From JACVRW01 sp963820315 (GTDB lineage Bacteria; Actinomycetota; Thermoleophilia; Solirubrobacterales; Thermoleophilaceae), in the NCBI GenBank assembly GCA_963820315.1, contig CAWFZK010000008.1, positions 62,001 through 126,000 of the forward strand: DNA of 64,000 bases, written 5' to 3'. A model generated the notes under the pieces. It had not been told where the DNA came from and ran no database searches. It saw nothing but the letters and a program-made list of their open reading frames with translations. Positions within the stretch are counted from its first letter, which is position 1. Every line of letters starts with the position of its first letter. Made by a program: the position numbers and the translations under genes. Of this stretch, positions 50,098-59,429 are shown one piece after another.

Positions 50098-53000
50098 ATG
50101 CCCGATGCGCTAGACGGCCTCAACCGCTCGCAGGAGCAGGCCGTCACCCATCCCGGCGGCCCGCTCGTCATCGTGGCGGGCGCCGGCACCGGCAAGACGC
50201 GCACGCTCACCCGCCGCTTCGCCTGGCTCGTCGAGCAGGGCGTGCCCGCCGGCGAGATCCTCGCGCTCACCTTCTCGTCGGCCGCCGCCGCCGAGATGCG
50301 GGAGCGGCTCGAGTCGCTGATCGAGTCGCCCTACGAGGAGCTCCACGTCGCCACCTTCCACGCGTTCTGCACGCGCCTGCTGCAGGACGAGGCCCTCGAG
50401 GCCTGCGTCGATCCGTTCCTGTCGCCGGTCACGCCGGCCGACCGGCTCGCGCTGCTGCTCGAGCGCATCGGCGAGCTGTCGCTGCGCCACCACGAGATCC
50501 GCGGCAACCCGGCACCGCTGCTCGCGAGCTTCGTGTCGCGCATCGACCGGCTCAAGGACGAGATGGTCTCCGCCGACGACCTGCGCCGCTACGCGGAGCG
50601 GCTCGCGGCCGAAGCTGAGGGCGACGCCGCGCGGGCGCGGGTCGACCGCGAGCTCGAGTTCGCGCGCCTGTACGCCGACCACGACCGGCTGCTGTCCGAG
50701 CGCGGCGCGCTCGACTTCGGCGACCTGATCCTGCAGGCGTTCCGGCTTCTGCACGAGCGCCCGCACGTGCGCGAGCGGGTCGCACGGCGCTACCGCCACG
50801 TGCTCGTCGACGAGTACCAGGACACGAACTTCGCGCAGGGGATGCTGCTGCGCCTGCTCGTCGAGGAGCACCAGGACGTCACGGTGGTCGGCGACGACGA
50901 CCAGGCGATCTACCGCTTCCGCGGCGCCTCGCAGAAGAACCTGCTCGACTTCCAGCGCGAGTTCCCGGAGGCGACCGTCGTCCGGCTCGAGCGCAACTAC
51001 CGCTCCGGACGGCGGATCCTGCAGGCCGCGGGCGCCGTGGTGGCGCCGGTGCCCGACCGGATCCCGAAGAAGCTGACTGGCGCGAGCGGCGGACGCGTGC
51101 GCTTCTGGCGCTGTCGCTCCGAGCGCGCCCAGGCCCAGGCCGTTGCCGCCGAGGCCGAGCAGCTGATCGCCGCCGGGACGCCACCGGACGAGATCTGCGT
51201 GCTGGTGCGCTCGGTCAAGGCGGAGGGCGCGACGATCGCGTCGGCGCTCGAGGAGCGCGCGCTGCCGGCGCGCACCTGCGGCGCCGCGGCCTACTTCCAG
51301 CGCGCCGAGGTCCGCGACGTGCTCGCCTGGCTGCGCGCGCTCGCCGACCCGTCCGACTCCGGCGCCGTGGTGCGCGCGCTCTCGCGCCCGCCCGTCGAGC
51401 TGCGCTCCGTGGACGTGGCGCGGCTGACGCAGCTCGCCCGGCGCCGCAAGCTCGACATGCCGAGCGCGGTCGCGGCGGCGCTCGAGGGTCCGCAGCTCTC
51501 CGAGGAGGGCCGCGACCGGGCGCGCACCTTCCTGCGCCTGTACCGCTCCGCCTCGGGTGCCTTCGAGGACCGCCGCCCGGACGCCTTCGTGCTGCGCCTG
51601 ATCGAGCGCATCGGCCTGCGCCGTCAGCAGGTGTTCGCCACCCACGCGGACACGGTCGAGCGGCTGCGCAACATCGCCAAGCTGTCCGAGCTCGCGAGCG
51701 CCTACATGCGCCGCGAGCCGCAGGCGACGGCGCGCGACTTCACCCGCTACCTCGCGGCCGTCGCCGAGTCGGGTCTGCGCGAGGAGGAGGCGGTCGGCGT
51801 GCCCACGGCGCCCGCCGTGCAGGTGATGACGATGCATGCGGCCAAGGGACTCGAGTTCGACCACGTCTTCGTGCTCGGCCTGTCGGCGGCACGCATACCG
51901 GGCCCGTTCCGGGCCCCGGCGGACGGGGTGCCGGACGAGCTGCTCAAGGAGCGCCTGCCCGCGGCCGGCGGGCGCGAGGCCCACGAGGCCGAGATGCGCC
52001 GCCTCCTCCACGTGGCGATGACGCGCGCCCGCAAGGGGCTCGTGCTCGCCTGGGCCGAGGGCGCCCAGCCCGGCGCGACCCCGCGGCCGTCGCCCTTCTA
52101 CGAGGACGCGCTGGCCGCGCTCGACGTCGAAGAGGAGGAGTTCGAGGAGGAGCTCTTCGGACCGGCCGAGGGACTCCACTCGACCTTCCGGATCATGCGC
52201 GACGAGCTGCTCGACACGGTCGCGCGCGTCGGCGGCCGGCTCGGGGAGATGCGCCTCGACACCTACCTCGACGTGGACCAGGCGGTGTCGCGCTACCTCG
52301 AGCTGATCAAGGTCGCCGCACTCATCGAGCGCGCCAAGGAGGGTCAGTCGCTCGACGCCGCCCTGACCGAGGTCAACGAGATCCTCGTCCAGTGTGCGAC
52401 CGCGGAGCAGCGCGAGATCCTCGCGCAGTCGGCCCTCGACGGCTGGCTGCGCGACACGGAGCGCGACCCGGAGAGCCGGCCCGCCGCGGACGGCAACGGC
52501 TCCGAGCCCTCGCTCGATCCGTTCATCCCGCGCCGCGGCCGCGGCCTGATGCTGTCCGCGAGCGACATCGACACGTACCGCATCTGCCCGCTCAAGTACA
52601 AGTTCGCGCGCGTCTTCCGCATCCCGCAGGAGCCGACCATCCACCAGCGCTTCGGGATCGTCGTGCACCAGGTCCTGGAGCGCTTCCACACGCAGGGCGG
52701 CGGCTCGCTCGCGCAGCTGATGGAGCTGTTCGAGGCGTCCTGGCGGCGCTCCGGCTTCGGCGACACGGACGACGAGCAGCAGTTCCGCGTGCGCGCCGTG
52801 GAGGCGCTCGAGCGCTACTGGGCCGAGGACCGCCGCTCCGACGCCGAGCCGGTCTGGTTCGAGCGCTCGTTCGCGTTCCGGCTGGGCCCGCACCTGCTGC
52901 GCGGGCGCGTCGACCGCGTCGACCGGCACCCGGACGGCAGCTACGAGCTGATCGACTACAAGACCGGCAAGTCGAAGTCCGAGGAGGACCTGCGCGAGGA

Positions 53001-53253
53001 CATCCAGCTCTCGCTGTACCAGATGGGCGCGCGCGAGTCCTGGCGGCTCGAGACCTCGGCGCAGAGCTACCTGTACGTGCTGAGCGGCGAGAAGGTGCCC
53101 GTCGAGCATTCCGACGAGGAGCTCGAACGCGTCAAGGCGACCGTCAGCGAGATCGCCGGCGGCATCCTGAAGCAGAGGTTCGAGCCGACGCCGTCGAGCG
53201 AGATCTGCAGCTTCTGCGACTACCGGATCATCTGCCCGGCAGCGGAGAAGTGA
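50098..53253 (+). CDS. UvrD/Rep-type helicase fused to a RecB-like Fe-S nuclease
   Basis: 1051 residues. SF1A helicase: Q-motif LNRSQEQAV, Walker A VAGAGTGKTRTL (about 27), LVDEYQDTNFAQ (about 237), GDDDQAIYRFRGA, VRLERNYRSGRRIL, and VMTMHAAKGLEFDHVFV. A C-terminal PD-(D/E)xK nuclease (about 820-1051) has GRVDRVDRH and YELIDYKTGK. One Cys in YRICPLKYKF (about 829) and three in ICSFCDYRIICP (about 1036-1045) match the Fe-S staple of AddB/AdnA-like nucleases. It should process double-strand ends, alone or with a partner not in the window. Uninterrupted over 3.1 kb. Leaderless start. Confidence 0.94.
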   Translation: MPDALDGLNRSQEQAVTHPGGPLVIVAGAGTGKTRTLTRRFAWLVEQGVPAGEILALTFSSAAAAEMRERLESLIESPYEELHVATFHAFCTRLLQDEALEACVDPFLSPVTPADRLALLLERIGELSLRHHEIRGNPAPLLASFVSRIDRLKDEMVSADDLRRYAERLAAEAEGDAARARVDRELEFARLYADHDRLLSERGALDFGDLILQAFRLLHERPHVRERVARRYRHVLVDEYQDTNFAQGMLLRLLVEEHQDVTVVGDDDQAIYRFRGASQKNLLDFQREFPEATVVRLERNYRSGRRILQAAGAVVAPVPDRIPKKLTGASGGRVRFWRCRSERAQAQAVAAEAEQLIAAGTPPDEICVLVRSVKAEGATIASALEERALPARTCGAAAYFQRAEVRDVLAWLRALADPSDSGAVVRALSRPPVELRSVDVARLTQLARRRKLDMPSAVAAALEGPQLSEEGRDRARTFLRLYRSASGAFEDRRPDAFVLRLIERIGLRRQQVFATHADTVERLRNIAKLSELASAYMRREPQATARDFTRYLAAVAESGLREEEAVGVPTAPAVQVMTMHAAKGLEFDHVFVLGLSAARIPGPFRAPADGVPDELLKERLPAAGGREAHEAEMRRLLHVAMTRARKGLVLAWAEGAQPGATPRPSPFYEDALAALDVEEEEFEEELFGPAEGLHSTFRIMRDELLDTVARVGGRLGEMRLDTYLDVDQAVSRYLELIKVAALIERAKEGQSLDAALTEVNEILVQCATAEQREILAQSALDGWLRDTERDPESRPAADGNGSEPSLDPFIPRRGRGLMLSASDIDTYRICPLKYKFARVFRIPQEPTIHQRFGIVVHQVLERFHTQGGGSLAQLMELFEASWRRSGFGDTDDEQQFRVRAVEALERYWAEDRRSDAEPVWFERSFAFRLGPHLLRGRVDRVDRHPDGSYELIDYKTGKSKSEEDLREDIQLSLYQMGARESWRLETSAQSYLYVLSGEKVPVEHSDEELERVKATVSEIAGGILKQRFEPTPSSEICSFCDYRIICPAAEK

Positions 53254-54928
53254 GCACGCCGGCGGAGTCGGTGACACTCCGCAAGGTGGCCGCGAACTGG
53301 GTGTAGCCGAGCTGGTTCGGGTGGATGCCCGAGTCGGTACCGAGGATCCACTCCGGTCCCTCGCAGTACGTCAGCGGGTGCCTGACCTCGAACTCGCTCT
53401 GGGTCGGGTCGGACTGATGGCTCTGGCCGTCGACGAAGTCCTTGTCGCCGCAGTTGTAGGGCGGCGTCCACGACTGGCCGCTGGGCGGCAGCCCGAGGTT
53501 GAACCGCGGAAGCTGGGTGGGCTGTGGCGTGCCGGGCGTCGTCTGGGCCTGGATGAGGATGAGCCGCTTGCCCTGTTCGGGCAGGGCGGCCTTGGTGTTG
53601 GCGACCGCGGTGGCGAGCTGGGCGTTGAAATAGTCGGCCAGCGCCTCGAGTTGCCAGTTGGCGAATAGGTTCGCCGAGGGCACGATCAGGTGGTACTGGA
53701 AGGTCACGATCGTGCTGCTCGGTGCGTCGAGCAGCGCCGTGTAGAAGCGCTGCAGCTGCGTCACCAGCTGGACCTGCGTGAAGAACGGCTGGATGCAGGC
53801 CTCGAGCGCAGCCACCGAGCTCGTGAACGCGCAGGACTCGCCGCCGACGGTGAGCAGCACGTCCGTGAGCAACGGATTGGCGCCCATGGTGAAGGCGATC
53901 AGCTCGGGGTTCTCCGCCACAATGGCCTGCAGCTGCGGGTTGAGGATCCCGCCGGGTAGCCAGTCGCTCGGGGCTGAGCCCGTGACGGCGAGATTCTGGA
54001 ACATGTCGGGCGCGGTCACGCCGCCCGGGAGATCGTTCGCGAACTGCGCGGCCCAGGAGGTGTCGTTCGCGAGGCCGTAGTCGGCGCTCCATTCGGGCGG
54101 TCCCGTGTAGCTCGGCCCCTTGTCGGAATTGGACGAGCAGCGGTTCGTGACCACCGCGCCCGGCTTGCAGAAGGGCAGATCGAACGCCGACATCTGGCCA
54201 CCGTTCGCGTAGTAGCCGAAGCCGGCGGTGACCGAGTCGCCCAGCGCCCGGAAGCGCCACGGGAGCGTCGAGACGGTCACGGCCTCGATCTCGGTCCCGC
54301 CTCGCCCGCGCGCGCGGACGAGCGCGAGGTCCTGTCCGACGAAGGACGGCCCCGGCCTGATTCGCACGGTGAGCGTGCGCCGGGCGCCGCCCCCGGAGCG
54401 CCGCAGGTTCGCGAAGCGGCCGGAGAACGGACCGCGCGCCACGCGCAGCGGCTCGAGCTCCGAGCCTCGGCACACAACCGTGACCTTCACCGGCGAGCGG
54501 AAGCGGGTGATCGCGTGGCGGCTGCGGCAGGAGGGTCGCTCAGACTGACCTGAGCGGTGGACCAGCACCGCCGTCCGCCAGGTCCGCCCGCCGCGACGGC
54601 GCGCGACGACGATGTGGTCCGTGCCGCGGAAATCCTCGTCCGGCGTGTAGCGCACGCGTTCGAGGCGCTGGCTCACACGCCCGAGCCGGCCGTGCGCCGG
54701 CGCGCGAACGACGCGAACCCGCGCCCGGTTCAGGCCGCGGCAGCCCAGCTGGAGCCAGGCCGGCGAGCGGACCTCGACCTCGCGGACGGGGCAGCGCGGC
54801 AGATCGGCGCGCTCCAGGGAGAAGAAACGGTCGCCCGGTTGTGGCGAGTCGCCCGCGGAGGCCCCCGCCGGAGCCGCTGCCAGGAGGCCGGCGGTCGCGA
54901 GGGTCACCCACAGGGCAGGGCGAGTCAC
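53228..54928 (-). CDS. Large secreted SGNH/GDSL hydrolase with beta-sandwich N-terminus
   Basis: 566 residues. Signal peptide to about residue 25. Two Cys-containing cadherin/Ig-like segments (about 30-220: HGRLGRVSQRLERVRYTPDE is typical of bacterial Ig-like repeats) precede the hydrolase. The hydrolase has ALGDSVTAGFGYYANGG (Ser about 231), MGANPLLTD and GTDSGIHPNQLGYTQFA (Asp and His about 531 and 534). Probably an extracellular esterase or lipase. Its 3' end overlaps the helicase gene by 26 nt, converging. Confidence 0.87.
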   Translation of the reverse strand: MTRPALWVTLATAGLLAAAPAGASAGDSPQPGDRFFSLERADLPRCPVREVEVRSPAWLQLGCRGLNRARVRVVRAPAHGRLGRVSQRLERVRYTPDEDFRGTDHIVVARRRGGRTWRTAVLVHRSGQSERPSCRSRHAITRFRSPVKVTVVCRGSELEPLRVARGPFSGRFANLRRSGGGARRTLTVRIRPGPSFVGQDLALVRARGRGGTEIEAVTVSTLPWRFRALGDSVTAGFGYYANGGQMSAFDLPFCKPGAVVTNRCSSNSDKGPSYTGPPEWSADYGLANDTSWAAQFANDLPGGVTAPDMFQNLAVTGSAPSDWLPGGILNPQLQAIVAENPELIAFTMGANPLLTDVLLTVGGESCAFTSSVAALEACIQPFFTQVQLVTQLQRFYTALLDAPSSTIVTFQYHLIVPSANLFANWQLEALADYFNAQLATAVANTKAALPEQGKRLILIQAQTTPGTPQPTQLPRFNLGLPPSGQSWTPPYNCGDKDFVDGQSHQSDPTQSEFEVRHPLTYCEGPEWILGTDSGIHPNQLGYTQFAATLRSVTDSAGVLTSPLPGR

Positions 54929-54932
54929 ACGG

Positions 54933-55811
54933 CTAGCTGTCGTCGGGACCGCGCTGCCGCAGAAAGCGCTGGAAGTCGCGCGCGATCGTGTCGGCCGACG
55001 GGAGGCTCTCCTCGTCGGGCGGGTTCTCGGCCGTGACCTCGTCCATCGCGTTCTCGAGCCGCTCGACGAACGCCTTGACCTCCGGATCGCTCGCCACGGC
55101 CGCGCTCACCTGGCGCTCGTAGTCCTCGGCGGCGGACTCGAGCTCGCCGGCGTCGACGGCGAGGCCCGCGATGCCCTCGAAGCCGCGCACGAGCGCCAGC
55201 GCGACCTTCGGGTTGGGCGAAGCGGCCACGTAGTGGGGCACGGAGGCCCAGAGGCTCACCGAGGTGAGGCCGGCGGTCGCGCACGCGTGCTGCAGCACGC
55301 CGACGATCCCGGTGGGCCCCTCGTAGCTCGGCGGCTCGAAGCCGAGCCGCTCGACGAGCGAGCTGTCCGAGCCGATGCCGGTGATGGCGACCGGGCGGCT
55401 GTGCGGCACGTCCGCGAGCAGCGCCCCGAGCGTGATCACCATGCGCACGTCGAGCTTGCGGGCGGTGTCGATCACGTTGTCGGTGAAGCGCCGCCAGCGC
55501 AGCGACGGCTCCACTCCCTCGAGCATCACCAGGTCGCCCTCGGCTCCGCTCACCTCGGCGATCGAGAACTGGTTCTCGGGCCAGTCCATCTCGCGCGTCT
55601 CGCCCTGGGTCAGCCGCACCGTGGGCCGCACCGCCGTGAAGTCGTAGTACTCCTCCGGGTCGATCTGCGCCACGTCCTCGGAGTCGAAGGAGCCGCGGAT
55701 GAACGAGAGCGCCGCGGAGGCCGCCTCGCCGGCGTCGTTCCAACCCTTGAAGGCGCACACCATCACCGGCTTGCGCAGCTGCGGACGGCGGTCCCAGATC
55801 AGGTCGCTCAT
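54933..55811 (-). CDS. PAC2-family protein
   Basis: 292 residues from ATG 55811. PAC2 marks: PVMVCAFKGWNDAGEAASAA, DPEEYYDFTAVRPTVRL, VMLEGVEPSLRWRRF, MVITLGALLADVPHSRPVAI, GPTGIVGVLQHACATAGL and SVSLWASVPHYVAASPNPKV. Actinobacterial members resemble proteasome-assembly chaperones; a direct link to the bacterial proteasome is unproven. The start at 55811 is supported by TACGGT 7 nt upstream; GTG 55820 would add three residues. It starts 4 nt after the SGNH hydrolase gene's end region on the opposite edge of a short gap. Confidence 0.9.
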   Translation of the reverse strand: MSDLIWDRRPQLRKPVMVCAFKGWNDAGEAASAALSFIRGSFDSEDVAQIDPEEYYDFTAVRPTVRLTQGETREMDWPENQFSIAEVSGAEGDLVMLEGVEPSLRWRRFTDNVIDTARKLDVRMVITLGALLADVPHSRPVAITGIGSDSSLVERLGFEPPSYEGPTGIVGVLQHACATAGLTSVSLWASVPHYVAASPNPKVALALVRGFEGIAGLAVDAGELESAAEDYERQVSAAVASDPEVKAFVERLENAMDEVTAENPPDEESLPSADTIARDFQRFLRQRGPDDS

Positions 55812-55818
55812 CTCCCTC

Positions 55819-55824
55819 ACCGTA
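55819..55824 (-). promoter_or_regulatory. Putative leaderless -10 box of the PAC2 gene
   Basis: TACGGT on the minus strand, 7 nt before the ATG at 55811. Confidence 0.4.
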
Positions 55825-55849
55825 CCCGACGTCCGCAGCGGGATTCAGG

Positions 55850-56716
55850 ATGGATCCCGTGACGGTGGCCGAATTGCGAGCCGGGGGCGAGGTGGAGGGC
55901 GTCTTCGCGTGCACGCGCAAGGACCGGCTCACCGCCCGCAACGGGAGCGCCTACCTCGCGGTCGAGCTGCGGGACCGCACCGGAGCCATCGCCGGGCGTG
56001 CGTTCCGCGACGCCGACTTCCTGGCCGGCCAGTTCGATCGCGGCGACCTGGTCAGCGTGCGCGGCCGCGTGGAGCGCTTTCGCGACGAGCTGCAGGTCGA
56101 CGTGGCGGCGATCCGGCGAGCCGACGACGGCGCGGCCGACCCGGCCGAGTTCCTACCCGTCGCCTACCGGGACGTGGAGGAGCTCGACGGCTTCCTCGAG
56201 CACCTCACTCGCGAGGTCTACGACCCGGACCTGCGCGCGCTGCTCGGCGCCTTTCTCGGCGACGAGCGCTTCCGCGCCGACTTTCGCCGGGCGCCCTGCA
56301 CGCGCGGCGGCCACCACGCGTACCTGGGCGGCCTGCTCGAGCACACCGTCGCGGTGGCCACGCTCGCCTTCGAGACCGGCACGCTGCACCCGCGGCTCAA
56401 CACCGACCTGCTGCTGAGCGCGGCGATCCTGCACGACGTCGGGAAGATCCGCGAGTTCGATCTCGGCGCCGAGATCGCGCTCACCGAGGCGGGTGCGCTC
56501 GTCGGCCACCTCGCGCTCGGGGTCGAGCTCGTGAACGAGCGTGCGAGCGAGCTCCCGGCCTCGAAGCTGCACGCGCTCACCCACTGCATCCTCGGCCACC
56601 ACGGCCCGGACGCCCTGCCGGGCCGGCGCTACCGCTCGGCCGAGGCACTCGCCCTGCAGCGCCTGAACGCGCTCGACGCCGGGGTCAAGGGCGCGCTCGA
56701 GCACGGGCTGGACTGA
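55850..56716 (+). CDS. OB-fold plus HD-domain hydrolase, YhaM-like exoribonuclease family
   Basis: 288 residues. An N-terminal OB fold (about 1-95: GVFACTRKDRLTARNGSAYL, GDLVSVRGRVERFRDELQVD) precedes an HD domain with metal ligands in GGHHAYLGGLLEHTVAVA (about 154), LLSAAILHDVGKIREF (about 194), LVGHLALG and HCILGHHG. This is the architecture of the 3'-5' exoribonuclease YhaM, which trims RNA and single-stranded DNA. The activity is inferred from architecture. Confidence 0.87.
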   Translation: MDPVTVAELRAGGEVEGVFACTRKDRLTARNGSAYLAVELRDRTGAIAGRAFRDADFLAGQFDRGDLVSVRGRVERFRDELQVDVAAIRRADDGAADPAEFLPVAYRDVEELDGFLEHLTREVYDPDLRALLGAFLGDERFRADFRRAPCTRGGHHAYLGGLLEHTVAVATLAFETGTLHPRLNTDLLLSAAILHDVGKIREFDLGAEIALTEAGALVGHLALGVELVNERASELPASKLHALTHCILGHHGPDALPGRRYRSAEALALQRLNALDAGVKGALEHGLD

Positions 56717-56788
56717 ATCTGGACGTTTAGGCCACCCGCCGCCGACCGCGTTTGCGTCCGCGTGCGCGGCCGCCGACCGACATAGGGG

Positions 56789-59404
56789 GTGTCCGAGAAC
56801 TCGACCACTGCTGCCACGACCACGTCGGAGGTCGTCGAGGAGCTGCTGCGGCAGCTCGTCGACGCCCGCTTCGTGCTCACCGACCGCGACGGCGCCGTCA
56901 CGCGCTGGAGCCGGCCCGCCGAGGAGCTGTTCGGCTGGCCCGGCGCGCGCATGCTGGGGCGTGCGCTGCCCGAGACGCTCGGCATGGTCGAGGCTCTCCC
57001 CCGCGACGGCGGTGTCCTGCAGACGACGGTCAGGCGCAAGAACGGCACCGAGCTCGAGGTCAGGCTGACGCTCGTTCCGGTGGGGATGAGCCAGAGCCTC
57101 GAGTTCAACGGCTTCCTCGAAGCGCTCGAGATCGCGGCGCCGCGCGGGAACGCCCTGCAGCAGCTCCAGCAGAGCCACCGCACGGTGGTCGACTGGATCC
57201 ACGCGGCGATGCGCGGGGAGGCGCGGCTGGAGGACGACGACCTCGCCGCCGGAACGATCGTCGCCTTCCGCCCGCTGGTCGAGCCGCCTCCGGCACCTCC
57301 CACAAAGGAGGACGGCGACGAGCCCTACACCGAGCTCGAGCTTGACGCTTCCGAGTACGTGGCCGTCGACACCTCCCGGATCGAGGCCGTCGAAGAGCTC
57401 GGCGCGCGGCTCGCATCCGAGATCGGCGAGACCCGCGGCGCTCTCGCCGAGCTGCGCAGCGCCGTCGACAGGCTGCAGGGCGAGCTTGCGGAGGCGCCTC
57501 AGGGCGACGACGAGCAACTTCGGGCCGCCCTGGCCGCGCTCGAGGCGACCGTCACGAGGGTCGAGCAGCTCGAGGCCGACGACACGCCGGACAAGCTGGC
57601 GGTCGAGCTCGCCGAGCTGCGTGAGCGCGCGGGCGCGGGCGAGGATGCAGCCGCCGCGGCAGAGCACGTGCGCGAGCGGCTCGAGCAGCTCGAGCGCTCA
57701 CTCGCCGACGGCGGCGAACGCGACAGGTCGCTGCGCGAGTCGCTCGAGGAGATGAGCGCCAAGGTCGATGAGCTCGCTCGCGGGCTCTCCGACGACGAGG
57801 CTGAGATCGAGCAGCGCAGCCAGGCGGAGGCCGAGCGCGAGCAGCAGCTGCGCGCCGAGCTCGACGACGCGCGCGCCAAGCTCGAGGCGATCGCCGGCGA
57901 GCGCATCGAGGAGCAGCGCGCGCTGGCGAGCGAGCTGGCCGAGACGCACGCGAAGCTCGAGGCGCTCGAGCGCGCGATGGGCGACGAGCACGAGCGCGCC
58001 GACGAGGCGCGTGCGCGCCTGGCCGAGCTCGGCCACGAGCTCGCGGAGCTGCGCTCCGCCCCGCCACCCGCGCCGGCGCCGGGCGCCGAACCGGCGAGCG
58101 CCGCCGCGGCCGAGGCCGCCGGCGAGGCGCTCAAGGCGATCGAGCGGCTGACCGCGCGCGCCGAGCAGGCCGCCGATGCAGCCCGCAGCCATTCGTCACG
58201 CGCCTACGACGCATCCGGCGCCGCCGAGGCGCGCGCCTCACGCGCCGAGGAGGCCGCCGCCGCGGCCGAGGCCCAGGCGAGCAGGGCGGCCGAGAGCATC
58301 GCCGGCGTCGAGAAGCGCTCCGAGCGCGCGGACCAGGCGCTGGCCGGCGTGCAGTCGCAGGTGCTTGCAGCGCGCCAGGCCGCGGAATCCGTCCAGCAGC
58401 ACGCGCAGCGCGCCCAGGAGACGCTCGAGACTGTCGAGCAACACTCCGGCCAGGCGCGCGAGATCGTCGCGGCCGTCGAGGCCCACGCGAACCGCGCCGG
58501 CGAGGCGGTGTCCGCGGCCGAGGCCCATGCCGCCCGCGCCGAGGGCTCCGTGTCGACGCTCGACGAGCAGCTGCGCCGTGCCGAGGAGGCCGCGGCCACC
58601 GCACGCGCGGAGGGCGAGCGCCTGCTCAGCGGCGCCGCCGAGGTGCAGGAGGCGGTCGAGCGCGCGACCGACCTGCGGGCGCGCATGGACGCCCAGGTCG
58701 CACGCGTCGAGGAGAGCATGAGCGAGGTCGAGCGCGGCGCGATCCGCGCCGAGGCGGCCGCATCGAGCGCCGCGGAAGGCGCCGAGCGCAGTGGCCAGGA
58801 GGCGGGCCGGCTCGCCGAGATCGCTGCCGCCGCCGAGCAGCAGGCCGAGTACGCGCGCCAGGCCGCCGAGGCGGCGGAGGAGGCGGCCATGGTCGCACGC
58901 GCCGCGGCCAGCCAGGCCGAGGCGGCCGGGCATCGCAGCCGCGACGCCGAGCGACCGCTCGTCCGCTTCGACGGCCCCGCGAACGGGCACGCGCCTGCAG
59001 GGAACGGAAACGGTCAGCACGATCCGCGCCGGCCGCTCTTCGCCAAGCGCGAAACCGGCCCCGCGCGCCCGCCGCGACCCGGCTTCGACGATGCGAATCG
59101 CCCGATGGCGACGATCGGCCTCGACGGCCATTTCAAGGAGCTGAACCCGGCGTTCACGGACCTGGTGGGCTACAGCGAGCCGGAGTTCGCCCAGGCCGTA
59201 TGGCCGCCGGTGATGGACCGCGCGAACCTGCAGACCCACCGCGATCAGATGAAGGCGATGCTCGCCGGCACGATCGAGTCGGCCGAGGTCAAGACCGGCT
59301 ACGTGCACGCTCAGGGGCTGCTCGTGCCGGTTGTCGGCAGCCTCACACTCGTGCGGGAGAACGGCGAGCCGAGCCACTTCCTGCTCGAGGCGGCGGGGCG
59401 CTGA
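56789..59404 (+). CDS. PAS / long coiled-coil / PAS protein without output domain
   Basis: 871 residues. The N-terminal PAS domain (about 18-115) has LTDRDGAVTRWSRPAEELFG, WPGARMLGRALPETLGM and RRKNGTELEVRLTLVPVGMS. An acidic linker leads to a coiled coil of about 520 residues (192-714), first Glu/Leu/Arg heptads (RSAVDRLQGELAEAPQGDD), then Ala-rich repeats of the type RAEEAAAAAEAQASRAAES. A second PAS domain (about 770-868) has MATIGLDGHFKELNPAFTDL and VGYSEPEFAQAVWPPVMDR. No kinase, GGDEF, HTH or membrane segment. Probably a cytoplasmic sensor scaffold; the partner is unknown. GTG start. Confidence 0.85.
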   Translation: MSENSTTAATTTSEVVEELLRQLVDARFVLTDRDGAVTRWSRPAEELFGWPGARMLGRALPETLGMVEALPRDGGVLQTTVRRKNGTELEVRLTLVPVGMSQSLEFNGFLEALEIAAPRGNALQQLQQSHRTVVDWIHAAMRGEARLEDDDLAAGTIVAFRPLVEPPPAPPTKEDGDEPYTELELDASEYVAVDTSRIEAVEELGARLASEIGETRGALAELRSAVDRLQGELAEAPQGDDEQLRAALAALEATVTRVEQLEADDTPDKLAVELAELRERAGAGEDAAAAAEHVRERLEQLERSLADGGERDRSLRESLEEMSAKVDELARGLSDDEAEIEQRSQAEAEREQQLRAELDDARAKLEAIAGERIEEQRALASELAETHAKLEALERAMGDEHERADEARARLAELGHELAELRSAPPPAPAPGAEPASAAAAEAAGEALKAIERLTARAEQAADAARSHSSRAYDASGAAEARASRAEEAAAAAEAQASRAAESIAGVEKRSERADQALAGVQSQVLAARQAAESVQQHAQRAQETLETVEQHSGQAREIVAAVEAHANRAGEAVSAAEAHAARAEGSVSTLDEQLRRAEEAAATARAEGERLLSGAAEVQEAVERATDLRARMDAQVARVEESMSEVERGAIRAEAAASSAAEGAERSGQEAGRLAEIAAAAEQQAEYARQAAEAAEEAAMVARAAASQAEAAGHRSRDAERPLVRFDGPANGHAPAGNGNGQHDPRRPLFAKRETGPARPPRPGFDDANRPMATIGLDGHFKELNPAFTDLVGYSEPEFAQAVWPPVMDRANLQTHRDQMKAMLAGTIESAEVKTGYVHAQGLLVPVVGSLTLVRENGEPSHFLLEAAGR

Positions 59405-59415
59405 GCACCCGGCGT

Positions 59416-59421
59416 TAGTCT
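59416..59421 (+). promoter_or_regulatory. Putative leaderless -10 box of the amidohydrolase gene
   Basis: TAGTCT, 8 nt before the GTG at 59430. Confidence 0.4.
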
Positions 59422-59429
59422 CCCCGGCC

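Noticed and set aside
50110..53277. A 1055-codon open frame antisense to the helicase-nuclease gene
   Set aside because: It mirrors the sense gene's G/C third positions, encodes low-complexity Arg/Ala/Val/Leu protein with no motif, while the sense strand has every helicase motif.
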